A stretch of DNA of 64,000 nucleotides, from positions 115,478-179,477 of the forward strand of contig DFVG01000047.1 of NCBI GenBank assembly GCA_002379985.1, written 5' to 3'. The first letter of the stretch is position 1; each line of letters starts with the position of its first letter. The notes beneath the pieces were generated by a model. It was given only the letters and a program-made list of their open reading frames with translations. It made no database searches and was not told the origin of the DNA. Source of the DNA: Flavobacteriaceae bacterium UBA4166. Lineage in GTDB: Bacteria > Bacteroidota > Bacteroidia > Flavobacteriales > Flavobacteriaceae. The position numbers and the translations under genes were made by a program. This document shows positions 17,650 to 25,876 of this stretch, piece by piece.

Positions 17650-18123
17650 TTAATTTTCTAACTGATTACCAGGAGAGGTAATGTAGATAATTTTTAACAT
17701 GTTCAAATCTCGCAACTCCTGTTTGATGTCTGAAACCAACCCAGTGTTCGTTTCGTTATCTACTTTGAGAGCCACCATTACTTTGTCTTGAAGTTCAGGA
17801 CGCAATTGCGCACGTAATTCGTTCAAAGCAAATTTGATATTGTCAATATCGGTGTATTTATCACCAATTTGGATCTTCCCTTCGGTACCGTATTTATCTT
17901 GATACTGAGAGCTAGGCTTCCCGGCGTAGATAAAGATAGAACGGTCCTTTTTTAGCTTTTCCACTTGATCTCCTTTTGGTAGTTCCTGTTGAACAAGTAA
18001 GTTGTTCTCGCGTAATACGGTTACTACCATGAAGAAGAATAGAAGCATAAATACGATATCAGGCAAGGATGCTGTAGAAATCGCAGGAAGTTCTCCACTT
18101 TTTTTCTTTTTAAATTTTGACAT
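17650..18123 (-). CDS. ExbD/TolR family biopolymer transport protein (second copy)
   Basis: Protein of 157 residues with a cytoplasmic Lys-rich N-terminus, one TM helix and a periplasmic domain. The TM carries the conserved proton-pathway aspartate (SLPDIVFMLLFFFMVVTV, Asp22). With ExbB-type subunits these proteins form the proton channel that powers TonB or related envelope machines. It is the last gene of the ExbB / 4-TM / ExbD / ExbD operon, 19 bases after the other ExbD, and is followed by a strong terminator. Confidence 0.9.
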   Translation of the reverse strand: MSKFKKKKSGELPAISTASLPDIVFMLLFFFMVVTVLRENNLLVQQELPKGDQVEKLKKDRSIFIYAGKPSSQYQDKYGTEGKIQIGDKYTDIDNIKFALNELRAQLRPELQDKVMVALKVDNETNTGLVSDIKQELRDLNMLKIIYITSPGNQLEN

Positions 18124-18142
18124 AGTCTAATTTATATAAAGG

Positions 18143-18769
18143 TTATTCGCCCCGTTTCTTGGGTTCTGCTTCAGAGAGCTTCAATGGAATCATCTGCTGA
18201 ACGTTTTCGAGTTTTTCTTGAATGTCTTCAGCTTTCGACCCTGTGATTTCTCCTTCATCAATCGCGCGTTTCATCTCAGTAAATTCCCAACCATATAAGC
18301 GCTGTGCTTCACGGTCTCGTAAGAAGTTATACGCAGCCACCAATTCATTTTGAACGGCAATGTACATTTCGTAAGACGTGAGTCGGTCGTTTTGAACAGA
18401 AATAACTGCTTTGTTCGGATTATCAGAAGACTCCGGAGAACGGGCTCCTTTACAGAAAGAACAATACTCTGCCGTTCCAGAAGGCGCTCCACCGTTGTCG
18501 ATAAAATCGATGGCTGATTGACGCAAGTCTTTCAACTCCATCAATTCTTCTTCTACAAGGAGTTGATCATCCTTGTTCACGTTCACAATGAAGAGGTTTT
18601 TCTCTTTTATGATAACATCCTCGTCATTGGGGGGTTCAGGGGGAGGCAATTGTCTCGCGATTCCTTTGTCCTTTTCGATCGTGGTAGTTACCAAGAAAAA
18701 GATTAGGAGCAGAAACGCGATGTCTGCCATAGATCCTGCATTTACTTCAGGTGTTGATCGTCTAGCCAT
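18143..18769 (-). CDS. ExbD/TolR family biopolymer transport protein (first copy, long form)
   Basis: Protein of 208 residues, longer than a typical ExbD (about 140). The TM helix has the conserved aspartate (GSMADIAFLLLIFFLVTTT, Asp16) and is followed by a Pro-rich stretch (QLPPPEPPNDED). The periplasmic part holds an extra segment with a CxxC pair (YCSFCKGA, Cys103 and Cys106) and a C-terminal charged helix. The cysteines could form a disulfide in the periplasm, which is an inference. It is separated by two bases from the upstream 4-TM gene, so the operon is tightly packed. Confidence 0.9.
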   Translation of the reverse strand: MARRSTPEVNAGSMADIAFLLLIFFLVTTTIEKDKGIARQLPPPEPPNDEDVIIKEKNLFIVNVNKDDQLLVEEELMELKDLRQSAIDFIDNGGAPSGTAEYCSFCKGARSPESSDNPNKAVISVQNDRLTSYEMYIAVQNELVAAYNFLRDREAQRLYGWEFTEMKRAIDEGEITGSKAEDIQEKLENVQQMIPLKLSEAEPKKRGE

Positions 18770-18771
18770 TG

Positions 18772-19200
18772 TTATCGAGTTGTCATTTTCTTAATTCCGC
18801 TGAATACCATCGCTCCAATCGCTAAAATTGCTAGGATGTAGAAAGTATACAAGCCGGTTCCTACCCATTTCGAACCACTTGCTGAAAGCATTCCACCTTC
18901 GCGTAGTTCGGTTTCCACTCCGTCTGAGAGGACGTAAGCGATCACAACAATGAGTGCAAAGGCTCCTACAGACATCAACGTTTTCTTGAGGTCGCCTGCG
19001 AAAATTCCTTTGAGTACAAATACAACCACAAAGAGTAGAACAAGGGCAAAAATAACGTACGCAACGTACATGATGCCGTCAACCCCTTCACCGGTTGCCT
19101 TTATTGCCTCATCTCCTTTGGCGATAATCATTCCGAGGAATATAACCCCAGCAACGCCAAGAAGAAGTGCAACTATTTTTAAAATTTTATGCAAAGCCAT
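18772..19200 (-). CDS. Four-TM membrane protein of the ExbB/ExbD operon
   Basis: A 142-residue membrane protein with about four hydrophobic helices (near residues 8-26, 43-65, 75-92 and 112-133) and short loops. No catalytic motif is visible. It lies between the ExbB and ExbD genes with spacers of 27 and 2 bases, an arrangement I recall as recurrent in Flavobacteria. That suggests it is a subunit or assembly factor of this proton-channel complex. Function is not established. Confidence 0.75.
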   Translation of the reverse strand: MALHKILKIVALLLGVAGVIFLGMIIAKGDEAIKATGEGVDGIMYVAYVIFALVLLFVVVFVLKGIFAGDLKKTLMSVGAFALIVVIAYVLSDGVETELREGGMLSASGSKWVGTGLYTFYILAILAIGAMVFSGIKKMTTR

Positions 19201-19227
19201 ATTAATGGTGTGTTTTAGGGGTTATTG

Positions 19228-20031
19228 TTACTTTTTGTTTTTGTAGTCTACCAACATATCAATTAATGTGATAGAAGCATCTTCCATACTGTTTACGATA
19301 CTATCGATCTTAGCGATAATGTAGTTGTAGAAGATCTGAAGGATAATTGCAACAATAAGTCCAAATACCGTTGTTAAAAGTGCCACTTTAATACCCCCTG
19401 CTACTAATGAAGGGTTCATGTCACCGGCAGCTTCAATCTTATCGAATGCTAAAATCATACCAATTACCGTACCCATGAAACCAAGCATCGGCGCTAATGC
19501 AATAAACAATGAAATCCAAGAAACGTTCTTTTCGAGTTGTCCCATTTGAACACCTCCGTAAGCTACTACCGCTTTCTCAGCAGCTTCAATACTTTCATCG
19601 GCACGATCCAGACCTTGGTAATAGATTGAGGCAACAGGACCTTTAGTGTTTCTACATACTTCTTTAGCAGCTTCGATTCCACCACTATTCAGTGCATCTT
19701 CCACGTTTTCTGCTAATTTCTTAGTATTTGTTGTGGAAAGGTTTAGGTAAATAATTCGTTCGATAGCAATTGCTAATCCAAGAATTAAACACAGTAATAC
19801 GATACCCATAAAACCTGGACCTCCTTCGATGAAACGTTGTTTCAGCGCTTGGTGAAAGCCTGGGTTCTCATCGCCGCTGGCAGCCTCTTCATCCTGAATA
19901 ATTGAAACGGTTGCCGCTGTAGACAACGATTGAACGTTGGTTGGCATTGTTTGGGTAGTAGTTGCGTTTGCGTTTAAAGTGCCTGCAAATACCATTGCGG
20001 CCATTGCCATAATAGAAAATAATTTTTTCAT
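19228..20031 (-). CDS. MotA/TolQ/ExbB family proton channel protein
   Basis: Proton-channel subunit of 267 residues. It begins with a signal-like hydrophobic segment (MKKLFSIMAMAAMVFAGTLNA) and a spacer. A first TM follows near residues 75-95 (FMGIVLLCLILGLAIAIER), then the long cytoplasmic loop, and two TMs with the family signature (APMLGFMGTVIGMILAFDKI, then GIKVALLTTVFGLIVAIILQ). It is first in the operon with the 4-TM protein and two ExbD proteins. The complex presumably energises TonB-dependent or similar outer-membrane processes; the exact client cannot be told from sequence. Confidence 0.92.
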   Translation of the reverse strand: MKKLFSIMAMAAMVFAGTLNANATTTQTMPTNVQSLSTAATVSIIQDEEAASGDENPGFHQALKQRFIEGGPGFMGIVLLCLILGLAIAIERIIYLNLSTTNTKKLAENVEDALNSGGIEAAKEVCRNTKGPVASIYYQGLDRADESIEAAEKAVVAYGGVQMGQLEKNVSWISLFIALAPMLGFMGTVIGMILAFDKIEAAGDMNPSLVAGGIKVALLTTVFGLIVAIILQIFYNYIIAKIDSIVNSMEDASITLIDMLVDYKNKK

Positions 20032-20067
20032 TGCTATCGACTTAAAGTTTGTTTTTAGTTAAAGGTT

Positions 20068-20099
20068 TAAAGATATAAAATTATTTGGTTAATCTGCAA
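20068..20099 (-). promoter_or_regulatory. Candidate promoter of the ExbB/ExbD operon
   Basis: Minus strand: TTG (20097-20099), a 21-base spacer, and TATCTTTA (20068-20075), one mismatch from the -7 consensus. The ExbB ATG is 36 bases further on. Confidence 0.45.
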
Positions 20100-20398
20100 C
20101 AATAAATTATTACAGACTTAGTAATTACTTAGGTTTCAGCGATGTTTCCTGTAGGCTGTTTTACCCCAATTTTGGTAATTGTGAACCCTTTTACACAAGG
20201 AAATCCCACAATAAGGGTTGCTAAGATATAAATTATATAAAAGTGTGCTAGGGAATTCTTTTTAAATTCAAGTTGTGATGGTGGGAATGTTACGAATAGC
20301 GCAAGAGCAACATTCTAACAATTAGCGACATAAAAACGTTCAATATGCAATTCGAGAATTCTTCAAAAATTAAATGGATCATTCTTAAAAAGACTTTA
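20100..20398. other. Gene-free stretch with three imperfect to perfect hairpins
   Basis: No convincing coding frame. Inverted repeats are TTACC/GGTAA (20161-20178), AACCCTT with AAGGGTT (about 20184-20219) and GAATGTT (20285-20291) with AACATTC (20309-20315). They could be parts of an untranslated RNA or untranscribed spacer; nothing decides between these. Confidence 0.3.
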
Positions 20399-20642
20399 AA
20401 CACCTATTGCTTCGCAATAGTCAAAAACTCAAAACCTAAAGATTCAGGCAAGTTGTTGCAGGATTACCTCGCTGCGCTCGGTGATCCCAAGGTGAGGGAC
20501 TTTCAACCAAATCGCTGCGCGATTTAAAAAAACCCCTATAAAAAAACGCTCAAGTGAACCTTCACGGGATTACCTCGCTGCGCTCGGTGATCCCAAGGTG
20601 AGGGACTTTCAACACCTATTGCTTCGCAATAGTCAAAAACTC
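20399..20642. repeat. Two duplicated units with embedded small hairpins
   Basis: Unit A is 47 bases, identical at 20461-20507 and 20567-20613. Unit B is 32 bases, identical at 20399-20430 and 20611-20642 (sharing three bases with unit A at the second site). Unit B contains CTATTGC-TTC-GCAATAG (20404-20420 and 20616-20632). Unit A starts with the imperfect hairpin GGATTACC...GGTGATCC. A separate AAATCGC-TGC-GCGATTT hairpin sits at 20509-20525. The block lies just downstream (3' side) of tRNA-Ser on the minus strand. It is not a CRISPR: there are only two copies and no uniform spacers. Confidence 0.75.
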
Positions 20643-20699
20643 GAAACCCAAAAGACTCAAGCAAGCTTGGACCTTATGGGTTTCTCCTTTTTGGTGTTG

Positions 20700-20788
20700 C
20701 AGAGAGGAAGGGATTCGAACCCTCGATCCCGCGATAGCGGGATACACACTTTCCAGGCGTGCGCCTTCGACCACTCGGCCACCTCTCT
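20700..20788 (-). tRNA. tRNA-Ser(GGA)
   Basis: Complete 89-base tRNA gene without encoded CCA. On the minus strand, acceptor AGAGAGG pairs with CCTCTCT and G is the discriminator. The D-arm contains GCCGAGTGG. The anticodon stem is CACGC/GTGTG with loop CTGGAAA, giving anticodon GGA (serine). A long variable arm (CCCGC/GCGGG) marks a class II tRNA, and the T-arm is GAGGG-TTCGAAT-CCCTT. Confidence 0.95.
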
Positions 20789-20835
20789 AAAATGAGACGA
20801 CAAATTTCGCAAAAAATTTGACTTCCTGAAAGGAA

Positions 20836-21864
20836 TTAACTGATTTCTCCGCGAAGCGAAGTTTCAAACAACATCTTAAAACTGTTGGAGGTAATTTGAT
20901 GGCCCAACAGATACATCAACTTTGCAAGTGCTGCCTCTGTAGTCATGTCTTTTCCTGAAATAACTCCTAGTTTTTTAAGCCCCACACTCGTTTCATACAA
21001 TCCCATCGCGACACTTCCGCCGCTGCATTGCGTTATATTAATGACTGGTATATCCTGAGCGATCAGTTTTTTTATTGCTCCAAGAAACCAAGGCTCGTTG
21101 GTCACATTCCCGCTTCCATAGGTTTCTAAGATCACTCCTTCCAATGCTGGGTAATCAAACAAATAATGAATGGTTTCAGGACCTATTCCGGGGAACATCT
21201 TGATAAGAAGTACATTTGACTCTAATGCAGTATGGACTTTCAGTTTTTTTCTTCGGTTAGGGCGATACAACGCATCGTCGTCGAACACCAGATGCACGCC
21301 ACTTTCTGCCAGGGGCGGATAATTAGGAGAGTTAAAAGCTTCAAAATGCTCGGCATTGATCTTGGTCGTACGATTTGCCCGATACAATTTGTATTCAAAA
21401 TACAAACACACCTCCGAAACTTTTGGATGATTCTTCTCGCGCCACGCAGCGATCTGAATGGAAGTAATTAGGTTTTCCTTGGCGTCCGTACGTAAATCTC
21501 CAATAGGCAGTTGTGAACCGGTAAAAACAACGGGCTTCGAAAGATTCTCTAACATAAAACTAAGTGCCGAACTGGTGTACGACATGGTATCGCTACCGTG
21601 CAGCACCACAAACCCATCGAAGGCATCGTAGTGCTTTTCGATCATTTGAGCCAGTGCCACCCAATAGGTTGGATTCATATTAGAACTGTCAATGGGCGTA
21701 TCAAAACTTATGGTTTCAATGTCACAATCCAGTAGTTTTAGCTCGGGGATATGCTCTAAGAGTTCATCAAAATTGAAATTCCGAAGAGCGCCGGTTTCAA
21801 AATCCTTGATCATCCCAATGGTTCCACCGGTATAAATCAATAATATGCGTGGTGCGTGCGTCAT
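20836..21864 (-). CDS. ansA: Type I (cytoplasmic) L-asparaginase
   Basis: Hydrolyses L-asparagine to aspartate and ammonia. It has 342 residues and no signal peptide, as expected for the cytoplasmic type I enzyme. The first catalytic threonine is in IYTGGTIGM (Thr12). The second catalytic motif is VVLHGSDTMSYTSSAL, near residue 90. A conserved lysine lies in the following GDLRTDAKEN segment. The ATG directly abuts the tatD stop (TAA then ATG, no spacer), so the two genes form a tight operon read from the tatD promoter. Confidence 0.93.
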   Translation of the reverse strand: MTHAPRILLIYTGGTIGMIKDFETGALRNFNFDELLEHIPELKLLDCDIETISFDTPIDSSNMNPTYWVALAQMIEKHYDAFDGFVVLHGSDTMSYTSSALSFMLENLSKPVVFTGSQLPIGDLRTDAKENLITSIQIAAWREKNHPKVSEVCLYFEYKLYRANRTTKINAEHFEAFNSPNYPPLAESGVHLVFDDDALYRPNRRKKLKVHTALESNVLLIKMFPGIGPETIHYLFDYPALEGVILETYGSGNVTNEPWFLGAIKKLIAQDIPVINITQCSGGSVAMGLYETSVGLKKLGVISGKDMTTEAALAKLMYLLGHQITSNSFKMLFETSLRGEIS

Positions 21865-22629
21865 TTATATCCCAAATATTTCTTTTGAATTTTCTGTTGT
21901 GATGCGAGCTACTTCCGCTTCTGAAAGGCCATAAATATCCGCCACTTTTTGACAGACTAAACGTACATAAGCACTTTCGTTTCGCTTGCCGCGATACGGA
22001 GCTGGGGCTAAGTAAGGGGCATCCGTTTCCAAAACGATATGCTTGATATCTATGGTATCTAAAAACGTATCGATCTTTCCATTTTTGAAGGTCACAACAC
22101 CACCAATTCCCAGCTTCATATTATAGCGAATCGCCTGAAGCGCCTGATCGTAGGTTCCCGTAAAACAATGAAAAATTCCGAAGAGACGATCATCCTTACA
22201 TTCCTCCAATACCTCAAACACCTCATCAAACGCATCTCTACAGTGAATGACGATAGGCAACTGATGATCTTTTGCCAACTGTATTTGTCTTCGGAAGGCT
22301 TCTTGCTGAATGTCTAGCGTAGTGGTATCCCAGTATAAGTCGACCCCAATTTCTCCAACCGCAATAAAGTTCCGCTTGCGGAACTGCGCTTCCACATGTT
22401 GCAATTCCGCTTCAAAATTTTCCTTTACGGAAGTAGGATGCAAACCCATCATTAGATGGACGTTGTCTGAAAATTCTTGCTCTAAAGCATACATTCTTTC
22501 CGTATAACTACTATCAATCGCCGGAATAAAAAAGCGTGTAACTCCTTTGTCGATCGCCCGTTGTATCATTTCTGCTCGGTCTTCATCGAATGCTCCGCTA
22601 TATAAATGGGTATGCGTATCTGTCAACAT
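21865..22629 (-). CDS. tatD: TatD family metal-dependent hydrolase (DNase)
   Basis: TIM-barrel amidohydrolase of 254 residues. Metal-binding motifs are visible: TDTHTHL at the N-terminus, AVGEIGVDLYWD (catalytic Glu), IVIHCRDA, GIFHCFTGT and LETDAPYLAP near residue 205. TatD proteins act as 3'-5' DNA exonucleases in repair. The gene is first of an operon with ansA. Its start codon lies exactly four bases after a perfect -7 element (22634-22641), so the mRNA is probably leaderless. Confidence 0.92.
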   Translation of the reverse strand: MLTDTHTHLYSGAFDEDRAEMIQRAIDKGVTRFFIPAIDSSYTERMYALEQEFSDNVHLMMGLHPTSVKENFEAELQHVEAQFRKRNFIAVGEIGVDLYWDTTTLDIQQEAFRRQIQLAKDHQLPIVIHCRDAFDEVFEVLEECKDDRLFGIFHCFTGTYDQALQAIRYNMKLGIGGVVTFKNGKIDTFLDTIDIKHIVLETDAPYLAPAPYRGKRNESAYVRLVCQKVADIYGLSEAEVARITTENSKEIFGI

Positions 22630-22633
22630 GTTG

Positions 22634-22663
22634 CAAAGCTAATTATTTTGTTAGCTATCTTTG
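22634..22663. promoter_or_regulatory. Divergent -7 elements for tatD (minus) and the protease gene (plus)
   Basis: Minus strand TAGCTTTG (22634-22641) is four bases from the tatD ATG. Plus strand TATCTTTG (22656-22663) is nine bases from the protease ATG at 22673 and has a TTG 22 bases upstream (22631-22633). Both -7 elements are perfect and lie within 30 bp, so polymerase binding at one should hinder the other. Confidence 0.65.
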
Positions 22664-22672
22664 CATATTTCT

Positions 22673-23113
22673 ATGAAAACAGACCTTCGACAATTCTTAG
22701 AAGCGGCGGGCTTTTATCGAATTCCATTACAGAAATTAGCAACAGGGCATTATAAATGTACTGTTCGGGTAAACGATATCCCCGGTATTTTCATTATCGA
22801 CACCGGCGCTTCCTCAAGTTGTATCGGTGCTGCTCAAGCCGAAACCTTTCGTCTGGAAAAAGAAGACAGTGAAATCAAAGCAGCCGGGGCGGGGGCCATA
22901 AACATGCAAACCCAGTTAGCCAGAAGCAATCGTTTGCGTATTGGAGGTAAATCCATTCGCAATGTTGAATTGGTTATTTTTGATCTCACGCATGTAAACC
23001 AAGCCCTTGCTCAAGCCGAAGAAACTGCTGTAGATGGAATTATTGGGGCCGATCTCTTAAAAAAATATCGAGCCGTGATAGACTATGGAAGAAACGTATT
23101 GTACTTAAAATGA
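22673..23113 (+). CDS. Retropepsin-like aspartic protease, single domain
   Basis: Small 146-residue protein with the retroviral-protease-type active site FIIDTGASSS (catalytic Asp43), a flap-like middle, and the second conserved part VDGIIGADLL followed by AVIDYGRNVLYLK. Single-domain retropepsin-like proteins work as dimers. There is no signal peptide, so it should be cytoplasmic. The ATG at 22673 is used because the in-frame TTG at 22661 is part of the -7 element. Substrate is unknown. Confidence 0.82.
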   Translation: MKTDLRQFLEAAGFYRIPLQKLATGHYKCTVRVNDIPGIFIIDTGASSSCIGAAQAETFRLEKEDSEIKAAGAGAINMQTQLARSNRLRIGGKSIRNVELVIFDLTHVNQALAQAEETAVDGIIGADLLKKYRAVIDYGRNVLYLK

Positions 23114-23120
23114 GTAGTTC

Positions 23121-23144
23121 TCGTAAAAAAAGTTAATTTTACGA
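23121..23144 (+). promoter_or_regulatory. Inverted repeat over the histidine-kinase promoter region
   Basis: TCGTAAAA (23121-23128) and TTTTACGA (23137-23144) form a perfect 8-base inverted repeat with an 8-base spacer. A weak -7-like sequence (TAATTTTA, 23134-23141) overlaps the right arm. No T-run follows, so an operator is more likely than a terminator. Confidence 0.4.
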
Positions 23145-23158
23145 CATAATTCATTTTA

Positions 23159-25180
23159 TTGAAAAGGACACTCACATATTTCTTGGTAGGATGTTCGGTA
23201 ATTGCAACGGCAGTAGCCCAAGATCGCTTGGCACATTTTGAAACTGTAGTTAACACTTCAGAAGATCCTGTTGAACGGCTACACGCCTTGGATTCTTTGA
23301 TAGGGCTGACACGGAATCAGGACGCAGATCAATTTACATATTACAGTTTAGAATATATTGAGCTTGCAAAACAACTTGACAGCATTGAGGCGGCTGCCAG
23401 GAAGGTTATTCACGTGGCACACACCTTTACCAAGATAAAGAATCAGCCTGAAACTACCTTAAAACTAACCAATAGTCTCCTCGCGAGAAAATATCAAATC
23501 AAAGACTCTTTCTTATTGGGAAGCTTATATCTGAAACGGGGCGGGGCGCAATTTGATTTTGATTTGAACAAGGCGGTAGCCGATTATAAACTTGCCGTTG
23601 AAAATTACGGGAGTGGTGATTCTTTGTACATAGCAGACGCTTATTTGTTCTTAGGACAAGCATATTCTAATCTTGGAAAATTTGTTCCTGCAGCCGAAAG
23701 TTTTCATCGCTCCTATGCCTATTTTGAAGCACTCAAAGATTATGAGTATATGCTGTATGCGCAACAAGGCATTGTTGTGATGTTTAGTATGAATGGCTTT
23801 TACGAGAAAGCCATTTCAGAAAGAAACCTTAGCATAGAAAAATATAAAAACCTAGGTCTTATTAAGCATCTAACGACCTCCTATTACAATCAGGCGTTAG
23901 ACTTTAAAAAAATGGGGGACGAGAAAAAGCAATTAGAGTTTTTACTCAAGGCATATGATTCTATGATTAACTTGCCGGAAAATGATAAAACCTCTAACAC
24001 CCAAATCATGCTCTATAGTGCGTTGTTAGAGTATTATAGTGAGATGGGTGATGTAGAGGAAGCTCAGAGATATTTGATTCTCATCGAAGAAACTTACATT
24101 GCCTCCAGTAAAAGTCCGCAGAATAAATCTTATTACTATGGAGCCAAAGCCCATCACGCTATGGCGACAGGGAGATATCGATCAGCGTTAGCATACGCCG
24201 AAAAAAAGCTGGAAAACATCTTATTAGTAAATTATGAAGACGACATTCTATCTTCGTATAAATTACTTCATGAGACCCACAAAGCCAACAAGAATTACGA
24301 AGAAAGCCTCCATTATTTAACCAAGTACGATTCGCTTCGAGGCGCTACATACAACAAGACTACGGCCAATTCGTTGGCGTATTATCAAACCTTGTATGAA
24401 ACCGAAAGAACTACCCGAGAGTTAATGGCAAAAAACACCCGCATTCAATTGCTGGCAAAGGACAATTCCAACTTTAAAAAATTGGTCACCTTCGTAAGTA
24501 TTGCCATGATCTTAGCCTTTGGTGTGCTACTCCTATACCGTAACCAACGCCACTTAAAAAACAAAAAATCATTGCAGGAGCGGTTTAGTCAAGCCTTGTT
24601 ATTGTCGCAAGAGAACGAACGAAAAAGGATCTCAAAAGATCTCCACGATGGTTTAGGGCAACAGTTATTACTTATTAAGAACAAGCTGTTTACTCAAGGG
24701 GACAAGGAAACGAAAGCCATGGTAGATGCCACTATCGAAGAAGTTCGTGCCATTTCTAGAGACCTTCATCCGTTTCAATTACAAGAAATGGGGATCACCA
24801 AAGCTTTGGAGTTTACATTGAAACAAGTGGATGAAAACACAGCGCTGTTTGTTTCTTCGGAAATAGACAATATTGACAACCTGTTCAACCCAGAGCAAGA
24901 GGTCAATATTTACAGAATCGTTCAAGAAAGTTTGAGCAACATTATTAAACACGCCAAAGCGGAAGCGGGAAAAGTTTCCGTGGAACGTTTAAAGAACACC
25001 GTTAGAATTGTCGTGAAAGACAATGGTGTTGGGTTCGACTTCAACGAAAAATATCAAAATATAAAGTCCCTGGGACTAAAAACCTTATTAGAACGAACCA
25101 AGTTTTTGAATGGTCAAATGAAGATTTATTCAAAACAAGGCACGGGAACGGAATTAGAATTTAAAATACCAACGGTTTGA
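23159..25180 (+). CDS. TPR-containing sensor histidine kinase (HisKA_3 type)
   Basis: Membrane sensor kinase of 673 residues. It begins with TTG, chosen because it opens a good signal peptide (KRTLTYFLVGCSVIATAVAQ) and no ATG is nearby. Residues 30-430 are helical TPR-like repeats, presumably periplasmic. One TM follows near residues 440-460 (LVTFVSIAMILAFGVLLLY). The dimerisation/phosphoacceptor motif is ISKDLHDGLGQQ with His496. The ATPase domain has EVNIYRIVQESLSNIIKHA (N box) and KDNGVGFD (G1). The layout is the NarX/DesK-like class that works with LuxR-type regulators. Its stop overlaps the regulator's start by four bases. Confidence 0.92.
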   Translation: MKRTLTYFLVGCSVIATAVAQDRLAHFETVVNTSEDPVERLHALDSLIGLTRNQDADQFTYYSLEYIELAKQLDSIEAAARKVIHVAHTFTKIKNQPETTLKLTNSLLARKYQIKDSFLLGSLYLKRGGAQFDFDLNKAVADYKLAVENYGSGDSLYIADAYLFLGQAYSNLGKFVPAAESFHRSYAYFEALKDYEYMLYAQQGIVVMFSMNGFYEKAISERNLSIEKYKNLGLIKHLTTSYYNQALDFKKMGDEKKQLEFLLKAYDSMINLPENDKTSNTQIMLYSALLEYYSEMGDVEEAQRYLILIEETYIASSKSPQNKSYYYGAKAHHAMATGRYRSALAYAEKKLENILLVNYEDDILSSYKLLHETHKANKNYEESLHYLTKYDSLRGATYNKTTANSLAYYQTLYETERTTRELMAKNTRIQLLAKDNSNFKKLVTFVSIAMILAFGVLLLYRNQRHLKNKKSLQERFSQALLLSQENERKRISKDLHDGLGQQLLLIKNKLFTQGDKETKAMVDATIEEVRAISRDLHPFQLQEMGITKALEFTLKQVDENTALFVSSEIDNIDNLFNPEQEVNIYRIVQESLSNIIKHAKAEAGKVSVERLKNTVRIVVKDNGVGFDFNEKYQNIKSLGLKTLLERTKFLNGQMKIYSKQGTGTELEFKIPTV

Positions 25181-25809
25181 ACCAACCATCTATCATAACC
25201 GCAGACGACCATCCTTTACTACTAAAAGGATTGAATGATTTTTTATTGGAAAAAAAGCACAATCTTATTGGCAGTGCTTCGAACGGGCGAGAAGCTTTTC
25301 AATTGATTGTAGAAAAACAACCTGAAATCGCCGTCTTAGATATACAAATGCCAGGCATGTCCGGTATTGATGTAGCGCGTAAAGTACGCGACCAAAAACT
25401 CAGTACAAAGATTGTTTTCATCACTTTTCATAAAGAAAAAGAACTTTATGATGCTGCTTTAGAACTCAATGTTTGTGGCTACATATTAAAGGAGTTTGCC
25501 ATTGAAGAAATTGAAACCTGTATTCAAAATGTGTCGAAGGATCAACCTTTTTTCAGTCCGAAGATCAAAGAGCTTTTGGGTGCTGATGTTCTAGACAATG
25601 ATTCGCTGACCTCCCTAACCCCTTCCGAAAAGAAAATACTGAAACTCATCGCCAGCGATAAAACCAATCGAGAGATTGCCTCTATTTTATTCATATCGCA
25701 CAGAACCGTGGAGAAACATCGCAGTAATATCATCAATAAACTCCAATTAGAGCCCAAAACCAATAGCCTTTTAATCTGGGCGAAAGAGAATCACGGTAAG
25801 CTCATTTAA
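25177..25809 (+). CDS. LuxR-family (NarL-type) response regulator
   Basis: Cognate regulator of the upstream kinase, 210 residues. The receiver domain has the acidic pair Asp10-Asp11, phosphoacceptor Asp55 (IAVLDIQMPG), a switch Thr in IVFITF and a Lys in YILKEF. The C-terminal HTH (residues about 145-205) shows LTPSEKKILKLIASDKTNRE and HRTVEKHRSNIINKL. Translation starts at TTG 25177, overlapping the kinase stop as TTGA, so kinase and regulator are translationally coupled. Targets are unknown, but tandem 10-base repeats lie just after the gene. Confidence 0.93.
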   Translation: MNQPSIITADDHPLLLKGLNDFLLEKKHNLIGSASNGREAFQLIVEKQPEIAVLDIQMPGMSGIDVARKVRDQKLSTKIVFITFHKEKELYDAALELNVCGYILKEFAIEEIETCIQNVSKDQPFFSPKIKELLGADVLDNDSLTSLTPSEKKILKLIASDKTNREIASILFISHRTVEKHRSNIINKLQLEPKTNSLLIWAKENHGKLI

Positions 25810-25826
25810 CAAAATATTTAGAATTT

Positions 25827-25856
25827 ACGTGTTTCCACGTATTTACTCGTATTGAA
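25827..25856 (+). promoter_or_regulatory. Three tandem 10-base repeats upstream of a small membrane peptide
   Basis: ACGTGTTTCC, ACGTATTTAC and TCGTATTGAA follow each other at exact 10-base spacing, about one DNA turn, 20 bases before the ATG of the 45-residue peptide. The arrangement suits binding by a dimeric or oligomeric regulator, possibly the one encoded immediately upstream. Confidence 0.35.
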
Positions 25857-25876
25857 ATATTTAGGACATTTATCCT

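Noticed and set aside
20345..20527. 60-codon frame over the duplicated repeats
   Set aside because: It is a translation of the repeat units and hairpins, and the same bases recur at 20567-20642 in another context.
20461..20613. Possible CRISPR
   Set aside because: Only two copies of a 47-base unit, no regular spacers, no cas genes.
20598..20795. 65-codon frame over tRNA-Ser
   Set aside because: It runs through the second repeat copy and the tRNA gene on the opposite strand, so it is not coding.
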